NCBI GenBank assembly: GCA_007922305.1
Contig: ML677358.1
Coordinates: 15,521,564 to 15,585,563 of the forward strand
Reading direction: 5' to 3'
Origin: Dermatemys mawii
Taxonomy: Eukaryota > Chordata > Testudines > Dermatemydidae
Length of the DNA stretch: 64,000 nucleotides
Position 1 is the first letter of the stretch. Each line of letters starts with the position of its first letter. Positions 21,348 through 30,680 of this stretch are shown here, one piece after another. The notes beneath the pieces are model-generated. The model did no database searches. It saw only the letters and a list, made by a program, of their open reading frames with translations, and had not been told where the DNA came from. The translations under genes were made by a program, and so were the position numbers.

Positions 21348-22421
21348 ATGACAGGTGGTAAGGGCCAAAAGGATTTGGAATTAGCCAAATTCCAAGCTGA
21401 GGAGAGACAAAGGGAACATATCCGAGAGATGGAGAGAATGAGGGAAAAACACTTGGAGCAAGAACTAGAGGAAAAGTGCGCAGATGCTGCACACCGAAGG
21501 GATATGGAAATGAAGGAAAAAGAGAGACAGCATGAACTGGAGTTACAAAAGGCACAGGCTGCGCAGAATATACCAGCCCCGCCTAACAACCCTTCTCCAG
21601 GTACCACTTTCCATCACAGGAAATTCCCCACCTACAAGGCAGGCGATGATACAGAGGCCTTCTTAGCCGATTTTGAGAGGACCTGTTTTGGGTACAGCCT
21701 CCCTGAAGACCAGTATATGGTGGAGCTGAGGCCACAGCTCAGTGGCCCCTTAGCAGAAGTGGTGGCAGAAATGCCTCAGGCAAACATGAACAGTTATGAA
21801 CTTTTTAAAAAACAGGCCCGAATCCGAATGGGGATAACGCCCGAGCATGCCCGTCGGCGGTTCAGAGTTCTAAAGTGGAACCCGGACACGGCTTTTTCCC
21901 AACACGCCTACCACACTGTAAAAAATTGGGATGCCTGGATATCAGGAGTAAAGGCTAACTCTCAGGAAGAGCTGTCTTTCCTAATGGAGCAGTTCTTAGA
22001 GGGTGTTCCTGAGGAAACAGAAAGGTACATCCGAGATGGGAAACCCAAAACTATAATCGAGGCAGGGGAGATTGGAACCAGATGGGTGGAGGTGGCAGAG
22101 AAGAAAAGACCGCCTAGCAGTGGGAGTGGATCCCAGAAGGGACAACCCGGGACCACATCCTATCAGAGGGGCAGCCCCAAACTCCATCTACATCCCAAGG
22201 AAAACCCCAGACACCTCATCGTTCCACTCCACCAATCTCCAGCGACCAATCTCGGCCCAGTGACCAGTCAGCTGGGCGATGTTTTAAATGTAATGAGCTG
22301 GGGCATATTAAGGTCAACTGCCCCAAGAACACCAACCGAACGCTATGCATTACCCCGAAGTCACACCCAAGGTCCGCAGGCCCAGATACCTCCCAGATAC
22401 CCTCAGAGAGAAGGGAAACTG
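21348..22421 (+). pseudogene. Gypsy gag, N-terminal and capsid part
   Basis: The frame is open from 21318, but the first ATG is at 21348, which I take as the start. It gives about 357 residues. First comes a charged coiled coil (E/K/R-rich, about residues 5-75), then a capsid-like domain from about residue 90. The segment near 21980-22095 (LMEQFLEGVPEETERYIRDG) resembles the EQFL..LPEE...WV core of the vertebrate SCAN domain. Gag would form the particle that packages element RNA. After about 22110 this frame no longer matches Gag: the zinc knuckle lies in another frame, so a frameshift has occurred. Confidence 0.8.
22160..22420 (+). pseudogene. Gypsy gag C-terminus with CCHC zinc knuckle
   Basis: In the frame of the downstream protease, a Ser/Pro/Gln-rich stretch leads to CFKCNELGHIKVNC at 22280-22321, an exact C-x2-C-x4-H-x4-C knuckle. 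It would bind RNA as nucleocapsid. It is out of frame with the upstream gag, which shows a 1-base shift somewhere near 22100-22160. Confidence 0.85.
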
Positions 22422-22720
22422 TGAGAGTGGGCGGAAAGAAGGTTACAGCGTGGAGGGACACTGGAGCTCAGATGTCACTTATCCACCAATCCTTAGTGGA
22501 CCCCAAGTTAATCAACCCAGAGGTCAAAGTAACAATTCAACCCTTCAAGTCAAACTCTTTCGACTTACCTACAGCCAATCTACCTGTCCAGTACAAGGGC
22601 TGGTCAGGAAGGTGGACTTTTGCAGTCTACGATGATTATTCCATTCCTATGCTGCTGGGGGATGATCTAGCCAATCATGTGAAGCTAGCCAAGAGGGTGG
22701 GAATGGTCACCTGCAGCCAG
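22421..22720 (+). pseudogene. Gypsy retropepsin (aspartic protease)
   Basis: Same frame as the zinc knuckle. WRDTGAQMSLI places the catalytic DTG at 22457-22465. A flap-like basic and aromatic region follows, and IPMLLGDDLANHV near 22642-22680 fits the ILG-type motif that closes retropepsins. The length of about 95 residues is normal. In an intact element it would cleave Gag and Pol. The frame stays open into the linker and integrase N-terminus. Confidence 0.8.
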
Positions 22721-23160
22721 GCTAAGCAAGCTTGCACACCTATCCCTGTTCATGAGCTTTCCACCAGGGGCCCAATTGGGTTACCAGAGACCCCGACGAC
22801 GATGGTGGAGCTGGATTCCCTACCAACGACTGGAACAGCCATAGAGGATCCAGTCCCAGAGACACAGCCCAAGCCAGTCCCCGGACCGGAACTGGCGAAT
22901 CAACCAACACCTGAAACATTGCCAGCACTGAGTCCAGCGCTTGCAACCCCATCTACCACTCCAACACCAGAGGGCAACCTCGAGCCGGCACCGACAGCAG
23001 CAGCTACACTAACCCAAGAGGCTCAGCCAGAGCCTGAAATACAACCAGGTGCACCAGCGGAGAGCGGTCCACCATCAACGGAAACAACCCCATCACCTCC
23101 ATCAGTTCCTGAGGAACCCAACCCGAGTCCACAACCCAGTGAGGAACTGATATCTCCGGC
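22721..23160 (+). pseudogene. Pro/Glu/Thr-rich linker between protease and integrase
   Basis: About 145 residues dominated by P, E, T and S with no globular signature (for example PVPETQPKPVPGPELANQ). It sits where canonical Ty3/Gypsy elements have reverse transcriptase and RNase H. No YxDD or RNase H motif is visible in any frame between 22680 and 23340. The run is open and continuous, so it does not look like a deletion scar. Confidence 0.75.
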
Positions 23161-23809
23161 AACAAGAGAACAGTTCCAGGCCGAACAGGAAGCAGACGAA
23201 AGCTTCCAGGAAGCTTGGACGGCAGCACGGGGCAACCCACCGCCTCTCAGCTCTACCAATCGATCCCGGTTTGTGGTCGAAAAGGGACTTTTATACAAGG
23301 AAACTCTTTCTAGGGGACACCAGGAAGACTGGCAGACAGTTGGTAGTTCCAGCTGAGTACCGGGTAAAGCTCCTGAGCTTAGCCCATGATCACCCTAGTG
23401 GGCATGCTGGGGTGAACAGAACCAAAGACTGTGTGGGGAAGACATTCCACTGGTGGGGGGGATGGGCAAGGACATTGCTGATTATGTTCAGTCTTGTGAG
23501 GTGTGCCAAAAAGTGGGAAAACCCCAAGACCAGGTAAAGGCCCCTCTCCAGCCACTCCCCATAATTGAGGTTCCATATCAGCGAGTAGCTGTGGATATTC
23601 TGGGTCCTTTCCCAAAAAAGACACCCAGAGGAAAGCAGTACATACTGACTTTCATGGATTTCGCTACCCGATGGCCAGAAGCAGTAGCTCTAAGCAACAC
23701 CAGGGCTAAAACTGTGTGCCATGCATTAACAGACATTTTTGCCAGGGTGGGTTGGCCCTCTGACATCCTTACAGATTCAGGAACCAATTTCCTGGCAGGG
23801 ACCATGACT
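23161..23809 (+). pseudogene. Gypsy integrase, truncated in the catalytic core
   Basis: The N-terminal extension (RFVVEKGLLYKE) is followed by the HHCC zinc module: His at 23385 and 23403 (HDHPSGHAG), and Cys at 23495 and 23504 (CEVC). The rve core has its first Asp at 23594 (VAVDILGPF) and second Asp at 23774 (LTDSGTNF), 60 residues apart. The third catalytic residue, Glu, is missing because the element ends after FLAGTM. Two frame changes, near 23335 and at the G run before 23461, cancel each other. In an intact element the enzyme would insert the cDNA into host DNA. Confidence 0.85.
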
Positions 23810-23813
23810 GACA

Positions 23814-23818
23814 GAAGG
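23814..23818. other. target site duplication, right copy (GAAGG)
   Basis: Right-hand partner of 20054-20058. It marks the original 3' edge of the integrated element despite the loss of most of its 3' half. Confidence 0.7.
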
Positions 23819-24875
23819 TGTTGACAGTACACCAACTAACTAAACAAGCATTCCTCTACGTTTCAGGGGTGAACTACAAAAACCAGCAGAACATAATACT
23901 ATGATGATAAGTGCCATATAAGATGATAGATGCATAGTACATGGGAAAGGACATAGAAATAAGCCTACGTTCATTAATGTTAAGATGTAACATTGTACGT
24001 CTGTTATCATTTCTCTCACCTCTGATCCAGAGATGGGCTTTTTTTCTTTTTAACTTCTAGCTGTATTTTTTTTATTCGGGTAACACGTATATAGGCCTCA
24101 GTACATCTAAGAGACCACAATGCATAAAAATAGATTTTTATTCCATAATACAATATTAATTGATAAAATTCAGGATACATCAAAGTAATTTTGGGGTTTC
24201 AGAAGCAATTGCAACATTTCAGAAGTAGGGACTTTGTCACTTTTGTACTAGCTTATGGGCACCACTTTGGCATCAATAAAATGTATGAAGAACCTGGAAG
24301 GAAAGGGTTTGAAAATTTGAAATAAAAACAGGATTTGACTGTAAAGTTCTCAAAGCAGAAAGAGACAATAGAGGGTGGGGAGATTGTTGCTAAACACAGG
24401 TCTGAATCATGTCTCAGAGTGCACGGAGATATAGTAACACAGAGCTGAGCAGAACTTTGATTGGAGTTTAAGGAAAGAGAACCACTGATTTCAATCTTTG
24501 CATCACTTTTTTTTACATGAAAGAATAAGAAGCCTTTCTTAAAGATCAGGAGAAATGTTAGTGCTCAAACTGAAAAGAGTTTCCTAGAAACTGGCTTCTG
24601 AGAGTGTAGGAGAAAGCGTTTTACAGATGGGAAACTGAGGCAAGGGATCCTGAGCTGGGCTTACGGTCAGGGTGCTGTGTCTGTCACAGTTGATAATTGC
24701 ATGTGGAATATGTGAGACCAGTGCATCCTAGGATGACTGACATATAGATTTGGTGTTTTGCTCTTTTAGTAAACCTGTTGTTATCCTCTTCCCTATGCTG
24801 TGGTGTAGCCATTGTGTCCCTACAGACTCTGTTGTGTGCACCATAGTGTACTTGTCCATCGTAAACAGAGCTGGG
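23819..24875. other. unassigned non-coding DNA
   Basis: Flank of the Gypsy element, AT-rich. A TTTTACAGATGGGAAACTGA stretch at 24620-24640 resembles the MIR/L2-type tail but is too short to call. Confidence 0.45.
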
Positions 24876-25100
24876 TGAAAGTTTCCAGCCAAAATGGTTT
24901 TTGACAAAAAATGCAGATTCGGCAACACTGAAATATTTTACAAATTCATTCCAGTGTCACTGAATTGTTTATGTGGAAAAAACAGTTTGAAACAAAAAAA
25001 ATAAAGCTGTTTGAAAAACGTCAAAACGTTTCGACTTTTCAAAGTGACTTTTTTGTTGCAAAATTTCCTCCAAATTTATGTTAAAAATTTTAACCAATAG
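24876..25100. repeat. AT-rich family G repeat fragment
   Basis: Contains GCTGGGTGAAAGTTTCC and GACAAAAAATGCAGATTCGG, a pattern I associate with a turtle/bird short DNA element. No open ends can be fixed. Confidence 0.4.
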
Positions 25101-25444
25101 CTGCTCAGAATTGAGATGAATTCTTTTCTCCTATTTTGATGTGCTTAAACATTTTTTAAAAATCACTTTTGATTCAACCCAAACTGTGGGTTGTTTTGAA
25201 ATGTGGGAATTAGCATCAAACCAAAACATTTGCTAGGTGTGATTGTAAAACAGTTTCATCATTATAGCCATTTGCCTCCCCTTCTCCATAACCTTCCATT
25301 GTTCTTTACTCTACACAGCTGGCTTTCCATACCACCCATGATAGGTTAGCTTCCTATCTTGAGAGCTACACTGCCATCCTTCCACTTTTTGTATTCAATC
25401 CTGCTCTGGTCACTGTCTCTTTCCCCTCCCTACCAGCAGAGTTT

Positions 25445-25545
25445 CTACCTTGTGCACCTGGCATTGGCCACTGTCAGAAGACAGGATACTGGGCTAGATG
25501 GACTATTGGTCTGATCCAGTATAACCATTATTATGTTCTTGTGTA
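25445..25545 (+). mobile_element. CR1 3' tail fragment (TTATGTTCTT type)
   Basis: CACTGTCAGAAGACAGGATA, then CTGGGCTAGATGGACTATTG, then CTGATCCAGTATAACCATTA and TTATGTTCTT match the end of a common sauropsid CR1 subfamily. Confidence 0.75.
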
Positions 25546-28040
25546 CCTTTCAGCTGTGTTCAGCTTCTCATTGGTGGCATTTATGGCAACAGTTCCCCAC
25601 TCCAGTGCCTTCCACTGACTTCCCGTTGCAGGATACAATACAAAGCACAAGCTCATTTTGGTGCAGTTTTTAGTGCAATGATCTCCTGGCTGATGATTTG
25701 GGATACTTGTGCAGTACTGTAAAGATAATAATTTGTGGCAATATAGTGTAGGCTCTGAAGTTAGTGTACTAGGCTTATGTCATTGATGAGACACAGTGAA
25801 ATGCCACTGAACATACATCCTCAGTAAGAACAGGTAAATACAAATCTGAGATTTCTTGGAATGTTTTAGAATTTACATAGCAAAAAATAATCTCTTTTAT
25901 ATGGCAAATAGAATGCCATTAATAATGATGGAGAAAATGTTAAAACGTCAGTGACTATCCTTGGGCTGGAAAAATGGTCAATAATTTAACTGTGATATGA
26001 ACAAAGACCCTCATACCTTCCAGCCTTGTTCCCAGCTCATTGGATTATTTTGTTGCTCTTCCTTGCTCTCTTAAAATGATCTACACAGTGCAAATGGGTA
26101 ACTTTTGAGAGGCATGTGCGATTGTGTAACAACGCAAATAGGATTGCAAGGTATAATTTTGAGATGAGTAACTGAGCCACAAATGAAATGATCTCCTGAT
26201 TGTACTGCTGTCCTGTAAGAACTCAGAGACATAACTTTAATAACTAAAATTACTGCTGTGCAACAGGGAAAATGTCAAACTGACATAGTAGATAGAGGAG
26301 AGTCAGATGATCTCAAATAAGAGTAGTGTCAGCTAGTTTTAACCCAAACTTTATTTTTAACTGGGAAGAGTTTGGCTTTGGAATGCAATTAGGGCCCAAA
26401 TACAACAGCATTGGACTCATGCCTGAGATCCAGCCATCCCATATCTGTACTTTCAAATCAGCTGTCACCACAGTGATAGACACACTTTGAAAAAGGGACA
26501 CTGACTGTAAGTAGCGAATGAAAGCAAGCATACTAAAACCCCAATCCAGTTAACCCCATGCTTAAGAGCTTTGCTGGATTAGGACCTTACTTCTTTTCCC
26601 CCGATTAGTCTGGGATACAGGCATTTGTAGGGGGGAAGGAGCAAGGATACCAAATTATATGGACTTCCTTGCAGCAAAATAAAACTGCCACATGTTTTTG
26701 TAAAACCAGCAAAGGCTTGTTTCTGCACTAAGTCAGCTACCGATTATTCATATTTTACCGCCCAACTCTATGACAAAGTATTTTATTCCTCTTAGTAAAT
26801 GTAAACATCTGAATTACCTCGGGAAAAGAAAACAGGTTTGCATGTCAGCTTTTGTTTATGAATGTTTACTGCCAAATACAACCCCCACCCCATACTTAGT
26901 TGAAGCTTTGGAATATTAACTACAGAATTTCAAGAGCACCGCACAGGCAATGAATAAATTCACTGCTGCACACACATACACAATAAAAAAAGAAACACTA
27001 AGTGAACTATGAAAGGAGGAGACAGGAACAATTGTTTGAAAAATGCCTTCTGCAAAAAGCTACCCAACATAGGCCTCAGTCTAATGTCACCTGAAAAAGG
27101 AGGCAGATGAAATCACTTAGAAAGATTAAAATAATAATTTTACACCCATTGAAATAAATAATGTTGATTTGCTAAGCAAGCTATCTGGCTGCAAAGTGTT
27201 TTGACCAGAAGCATTGAAACAAAGGCAACCAGTAAATTATAAGAAAAATGTGTATGTTGAAGTGGACGGGGCATTGTGTCTTTTTACTGGCCTCCTGTAG
27301 CTCCCTGTAATCTCAGAAAATGCTTCTCTAATGAAGTTTCCCATGAGGAGAATGGTTTCATATCTCCTTTTCATTTTGATGGGTGCCCCCCATCCCGTAT
27401 CATTCCTCCACTGTCTAAGTGAAGCTGCCTCTATTTCCTTTGCCTGAGCTTCAGCTTCCCTCTGCTAGTAGAGTTGTTCGACTTGTTCCTTAAACTGAAC
27501 TAGAAACCCTCTCAAAGTAAATGAAAGTCCAAACTTCCACCCCTGGGTACAAAGCCTCCAGGCTAACTGAGGATGTTTTACTGCAGTATGGAGACACCTT
27601 TAGCATCTGTAGGCTGACAGGGAGAGAACAGGTGCCGCGGACTCTCCCTGGGTGGCAGAAATACCAGCACACCACCTCCAGGCAGCATCACGCCCATTCA
27701 TTATCACAGGCTCAGAATTGTGAAGTGGGTGTTCAATCCACATTGCACCATCCTTGTTTCCCTTTCCCTTGGCCATGTCTTACCTCTCCATGTTTCCCCT
27801 TTGACATCCTCCCCACTTTCCTTCCAACCTGCTGCTTTAGAGGAGCCCCTGCAAGGTTGTTTCCCCAGCCTACTCTCCACTGGGAATCCAATCACAATTT
27901 TTACTCCAGTAACCAGACAACCCCACAAGAAACTGCTGCAACTTTCTCTTTACTGGAGAATAAGACCTGCCTTTTATCTCCTGCCTGCCCCTTCCCATGA
28001 GACCTTGCTCTCAGCCTACAGTCACATGATCCCTTGGAGA
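25546..28040. other. unassigned, partly CNE-like non-coding DNA
   Basis: No repeat recognised. 26690-27240 is AT-rich, complex sequence without decay signatures of known repeats and is a candidate conserved non-coding element. Nothing coding is seen. Confidence 0.4.
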
Positions 28041-28060
28041 ACTACAACTCCCAGAATGCC
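28041..28060 (+). promoter_or_regulatory. ZNF143-like motif
   Basis: ACTACAACTCCCAGAATGCC closely fits the long recognition sequence of the transcription factor ZNF143/STAF (ACTACAATTCCCAGAATGC as I recall). Such motifs often sit in promoters, but also in repeats. No promoter or exon is visible next to it. Confidence 0.45.
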
Positions 28061-29229
28061 TCTACTTAAAAGAACACTTTATCTCGATGGAAAGTGACCG
28101 CCATACCCCCCACCCCACCATAAGCAATGCCAAGATTTGTTAAACTGACAAGACTTGCATCAAGTTATTAGGCTGTGGGTGTTTATTCTGTAATTTACAC
28201 TCGTGGAGCCTGATCCAATACCCACTGAAGTCAATGGAAAGTCTCCAGTTGATTTTGATGGGCTTTGAATTGTTCACCCAAGGTTTCAAAATATATAGGC
28301 GAGGAAAATGCATGCACTTCTAGCCAAGTCCTCCTCTTTACCTTCTCCATTGTAGTGCAGGGTTAAGTACAACCCAGAGCACAGGAACAGACTGCTCATA
28401 CCTGCAGATTTACATGGCACGTGGTGGGTAGCAGATGTTTGAGTTCAGCCCAGCCCCATAATTTAAATAAACTGTTTATTTGCCATTGGAGGACGCTGTG
28501 AAGAGGAAGGAAAGGAGTGGAAATTATATCGATTTTTTTGAATGATGATTTATGGAGTGTTTTTTGAGTTGAAATCTTATGGGACTGAGTCAGCTTTTTC
28601 TGCTAGCTGGTGAAAAAACGCCTCCTTTCATTTGTGGGATTGACTCATGAAGTGGAGAACAGCGTATAAGTCGGGAGGAAATAGACTCAGGAGGACTTCC
28701 TTCCCCCAGAGTATTGAACCTGATATATAGAGAGAAAACCGATGGCTTACAAACCCTCCAGAGAAACTCAAGGATACAAGAAACAAGATCTTGGGCCAGC
28801 TTTTCCAATGCCCTGCCCCTTGTGCAGTCATTCACACCAGCCAGCCATGGGTATAAAACACGGCTAAATCAGCACCCTAACCACTGACACCCACTTTGCC
28901 CTGATAGAAATGACTGCACAAGATGCAAGGCAATGGGGAAGCTTGTCCCCACGTGCACAGCAGTGCCTGAGGCACAGCCATGACCCAAGAGGTGTGAAGG
29001 AACATGGCGTACAAAACAATGACTGAAGTTCTATGGGTATGTCCAGTAGGTGGGGCTGCAACAACCTCTTGGAAGTGCTCTGCAAACCCAGCTGAGATAT
29101 CGAGTAACGGGTGTGGTTGTCCTGGGATAGCAAAGGATGGATATGCTGCAGATATTTGCAATGACCTTTCAGCTATTACCAAATCTTTCCACTGTAAATG
29201 GCTAATAATTATACCTAGCTCTTCTAGAC
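28061..29229. other. unassigned non-coding DNA
   Basis: A short stretch at 28205-28265 (GAGCCTGATCCAATACCCAC, CTGAAGTCAATGGAAAG) belongs to a widespread amniote palindromic repeat family. The rest is unassigned. Confidence 0.45.
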
Positions 29230-29325
29230 ATGAAGAAGAACTTGGTGTAAGCTGGAAAAGCTCATCTCTCTCACCAGCCGAAGTTGCTGCAATAAAAGAT
29301 ATTACCTCACCCACCTTGTGTCTCT
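29230..29325 (+). repeat. interspersed repeat, family F
   Basis: Contains ATGAAGAAGAACTTGG, GTAAGCTGGAAAAGCTC and GATATTACCTCACCCACCTT, the reverse complement of the copy at 4774-4861. Confidence 0.75.
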
Positions 29326-29389
29326 AACTCTTCTATAGCATTTTTCATCAGTAGAACTCAAAGAGCTTCACAAAGGACAACAGCTGCAT

Positions 29390-29512
29390 TAGCCCAGTTT
29401 GTACACATGGGGACACTGAAGCACAGAGCAGTATAGTGAGTTGCCCAACATCACCAGCAAAGCCAGGAAGAGAGTGCAGGTCTCCTGAGTTCCCATGCCG
29501 TGGTCTATTCAC
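29390..29512 (-). repeat. MIR/CORE-SINE-like repeat, antisense
   Basis: GGGGACACTGAAGCACAGAG, GTGAGTTGCCCAACATCACC and CAGGTCTCCTGAGTTCCCAT follow the order of a reverse-complemented MIR-type SINE. A similar block lies at 53725-53800. Confidence 0.5.
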
Positions 29513-30589
29513 TTGGCCACACTATCAAGGGCATCAAAGCGCATCTGCTGTTGTGCTTTGAATTTAAAAAGCATCTGAGTGCAAGGGAGAGGGGATTAGA
29601 ACTGTTCCTATCCCTTTACACCAATTTTTTTCCTTTGACATTCTCCCCAAAAGAAGCTCCAAGGAAGAAAACCAAAACTCACTGGTAATCCATAGATCTG
29701 CCAAAAATTTAGGTCCAGAACTTTCCCCCTTTTCCTTATCCTTCCAACAGAAGTTGGTCATCCATTCATTTTGTGTGTGTTTCTATCATGATTTAACATA
29801 TTGGACAGAACAATATCTACAATGATGATTATTGACGTGCCATGGGAATACAGATCAATATGCCTTGAATGGAAGCAACTGGTTTACTAGCTAAGAGCAA
29901 GAAGGTAGTGTTCTAAAAAGGGGAGACAGTACTATTATTAAAAAGCCAAGGCAAAGGTAAATGGAAGCAGAGAAAACAACTTATGAAAGCCTCGTTACCT
30001 ATTCTAAGATAGCAATGACCCTCTGGAGAAAAGGAAGTAATTAATCCCTGTACATTCAACTAAATCAAACATCCATTACTTTCACCACTAGTCATTGCTT
30101 TGTAACATAATGTTTGTGAGGATTTTTTTTAAAATGACAAATTAGCAAGAAGGCAGGATGGTTTAGGGATTAGTGTGAAACACAGAGATTTTCCCTCTAG
30201 AATACTGGTTTGGAACTAACCTTTGGACCAGATCTTTTTGTTCCAAAAACATTCACTCGGTAAGGGCCTAGTCCAGCTCCAGTTAAAGTTAGAGGAAAGA
30301 CTCACACAGATTTCACCGGGAGCTGGCTGGGATTTTAACGAGGAAGCTGTATACAAAAGTGGTTTTCAGCTCAGGCCAAGAATGTGACCCACTTCCAAGA
30401 GGGTTTGAATATTTACATGAAGCAAGAATATCTGTTGTAATTGTTAATGATGATAAAAATGTTGGAGGGATATTAAATGTTGTGCTTCAGGTTTTAAACC
30501 AGGCTTTAACTATTAGAGATAAGTATGAATCTTAAAGTGGGGCAGGGGGGCAAGGAGGGAGATTATCCCCCCATCTGCCTACTGCAGGG
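29513..30589. other. unassigned non-coding DNA
   Basis: No gene or clear repeat. Confidence 0.5.
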
Positions 30590-30680
30590 TTCTTACACCT
30601 TTCTCTGAAGCAACAGGTCACTGGCTGCTGTGCCACATGGACCTTGGGTCTGATCCAGCATGGCCATTCTTATGATCCCA
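30590..30680 (+). mobile_element. CR1 3' tail fragment
   Basis: CTCTGAAGCAACAGGTCACT, CTTGGGTCTGATCCAGCATG and GCCATTCTTATGA match the same CR1 subfamily as 25445-25545. Confidence 0.7.

Larger units (their letters stand above)
20059..23813 (+). mobile_element. Ty3/Gypsy LTR retrotransposon, Gmr1-like, 3'-deleted
   Basis: Parts in order are: 5' LTR (20059-20844), primer binding site (20845-20862), gag with a SCAN-like capsid region and zinc knuckle, retropepsin, a proline-rich linker, then integrase HHCC and the first two-thirds of the catalytic core. No reverse transcriptase or RNase H lies between protease and integrase. The element ends at 23813 in CTGACA, the last six bases of its LTR, and is bounded by GAAGG at 20054-20058 and 23814-23818. 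Gene order and SCAN-like Gag point to the Gmr1-like clade, where integrase precedes reverse transcriptase. At least three frameshifts make it inactive. Confidence 0.85.

Noticed and set aside
22740..23298. Minus-strand frames opposite the Gypsy linker
   Set aside because: Shadows of the Pro-rich linker on the coding strand.
23814..23821. Reading the target duplication as 8 bp (GAAGGTGT)
   Set aside because: The extra TGT on the left belongs to the LTR start. Ty3/Gypsy duplications are 4-5 bp, so the longer match is taken as coincidence.
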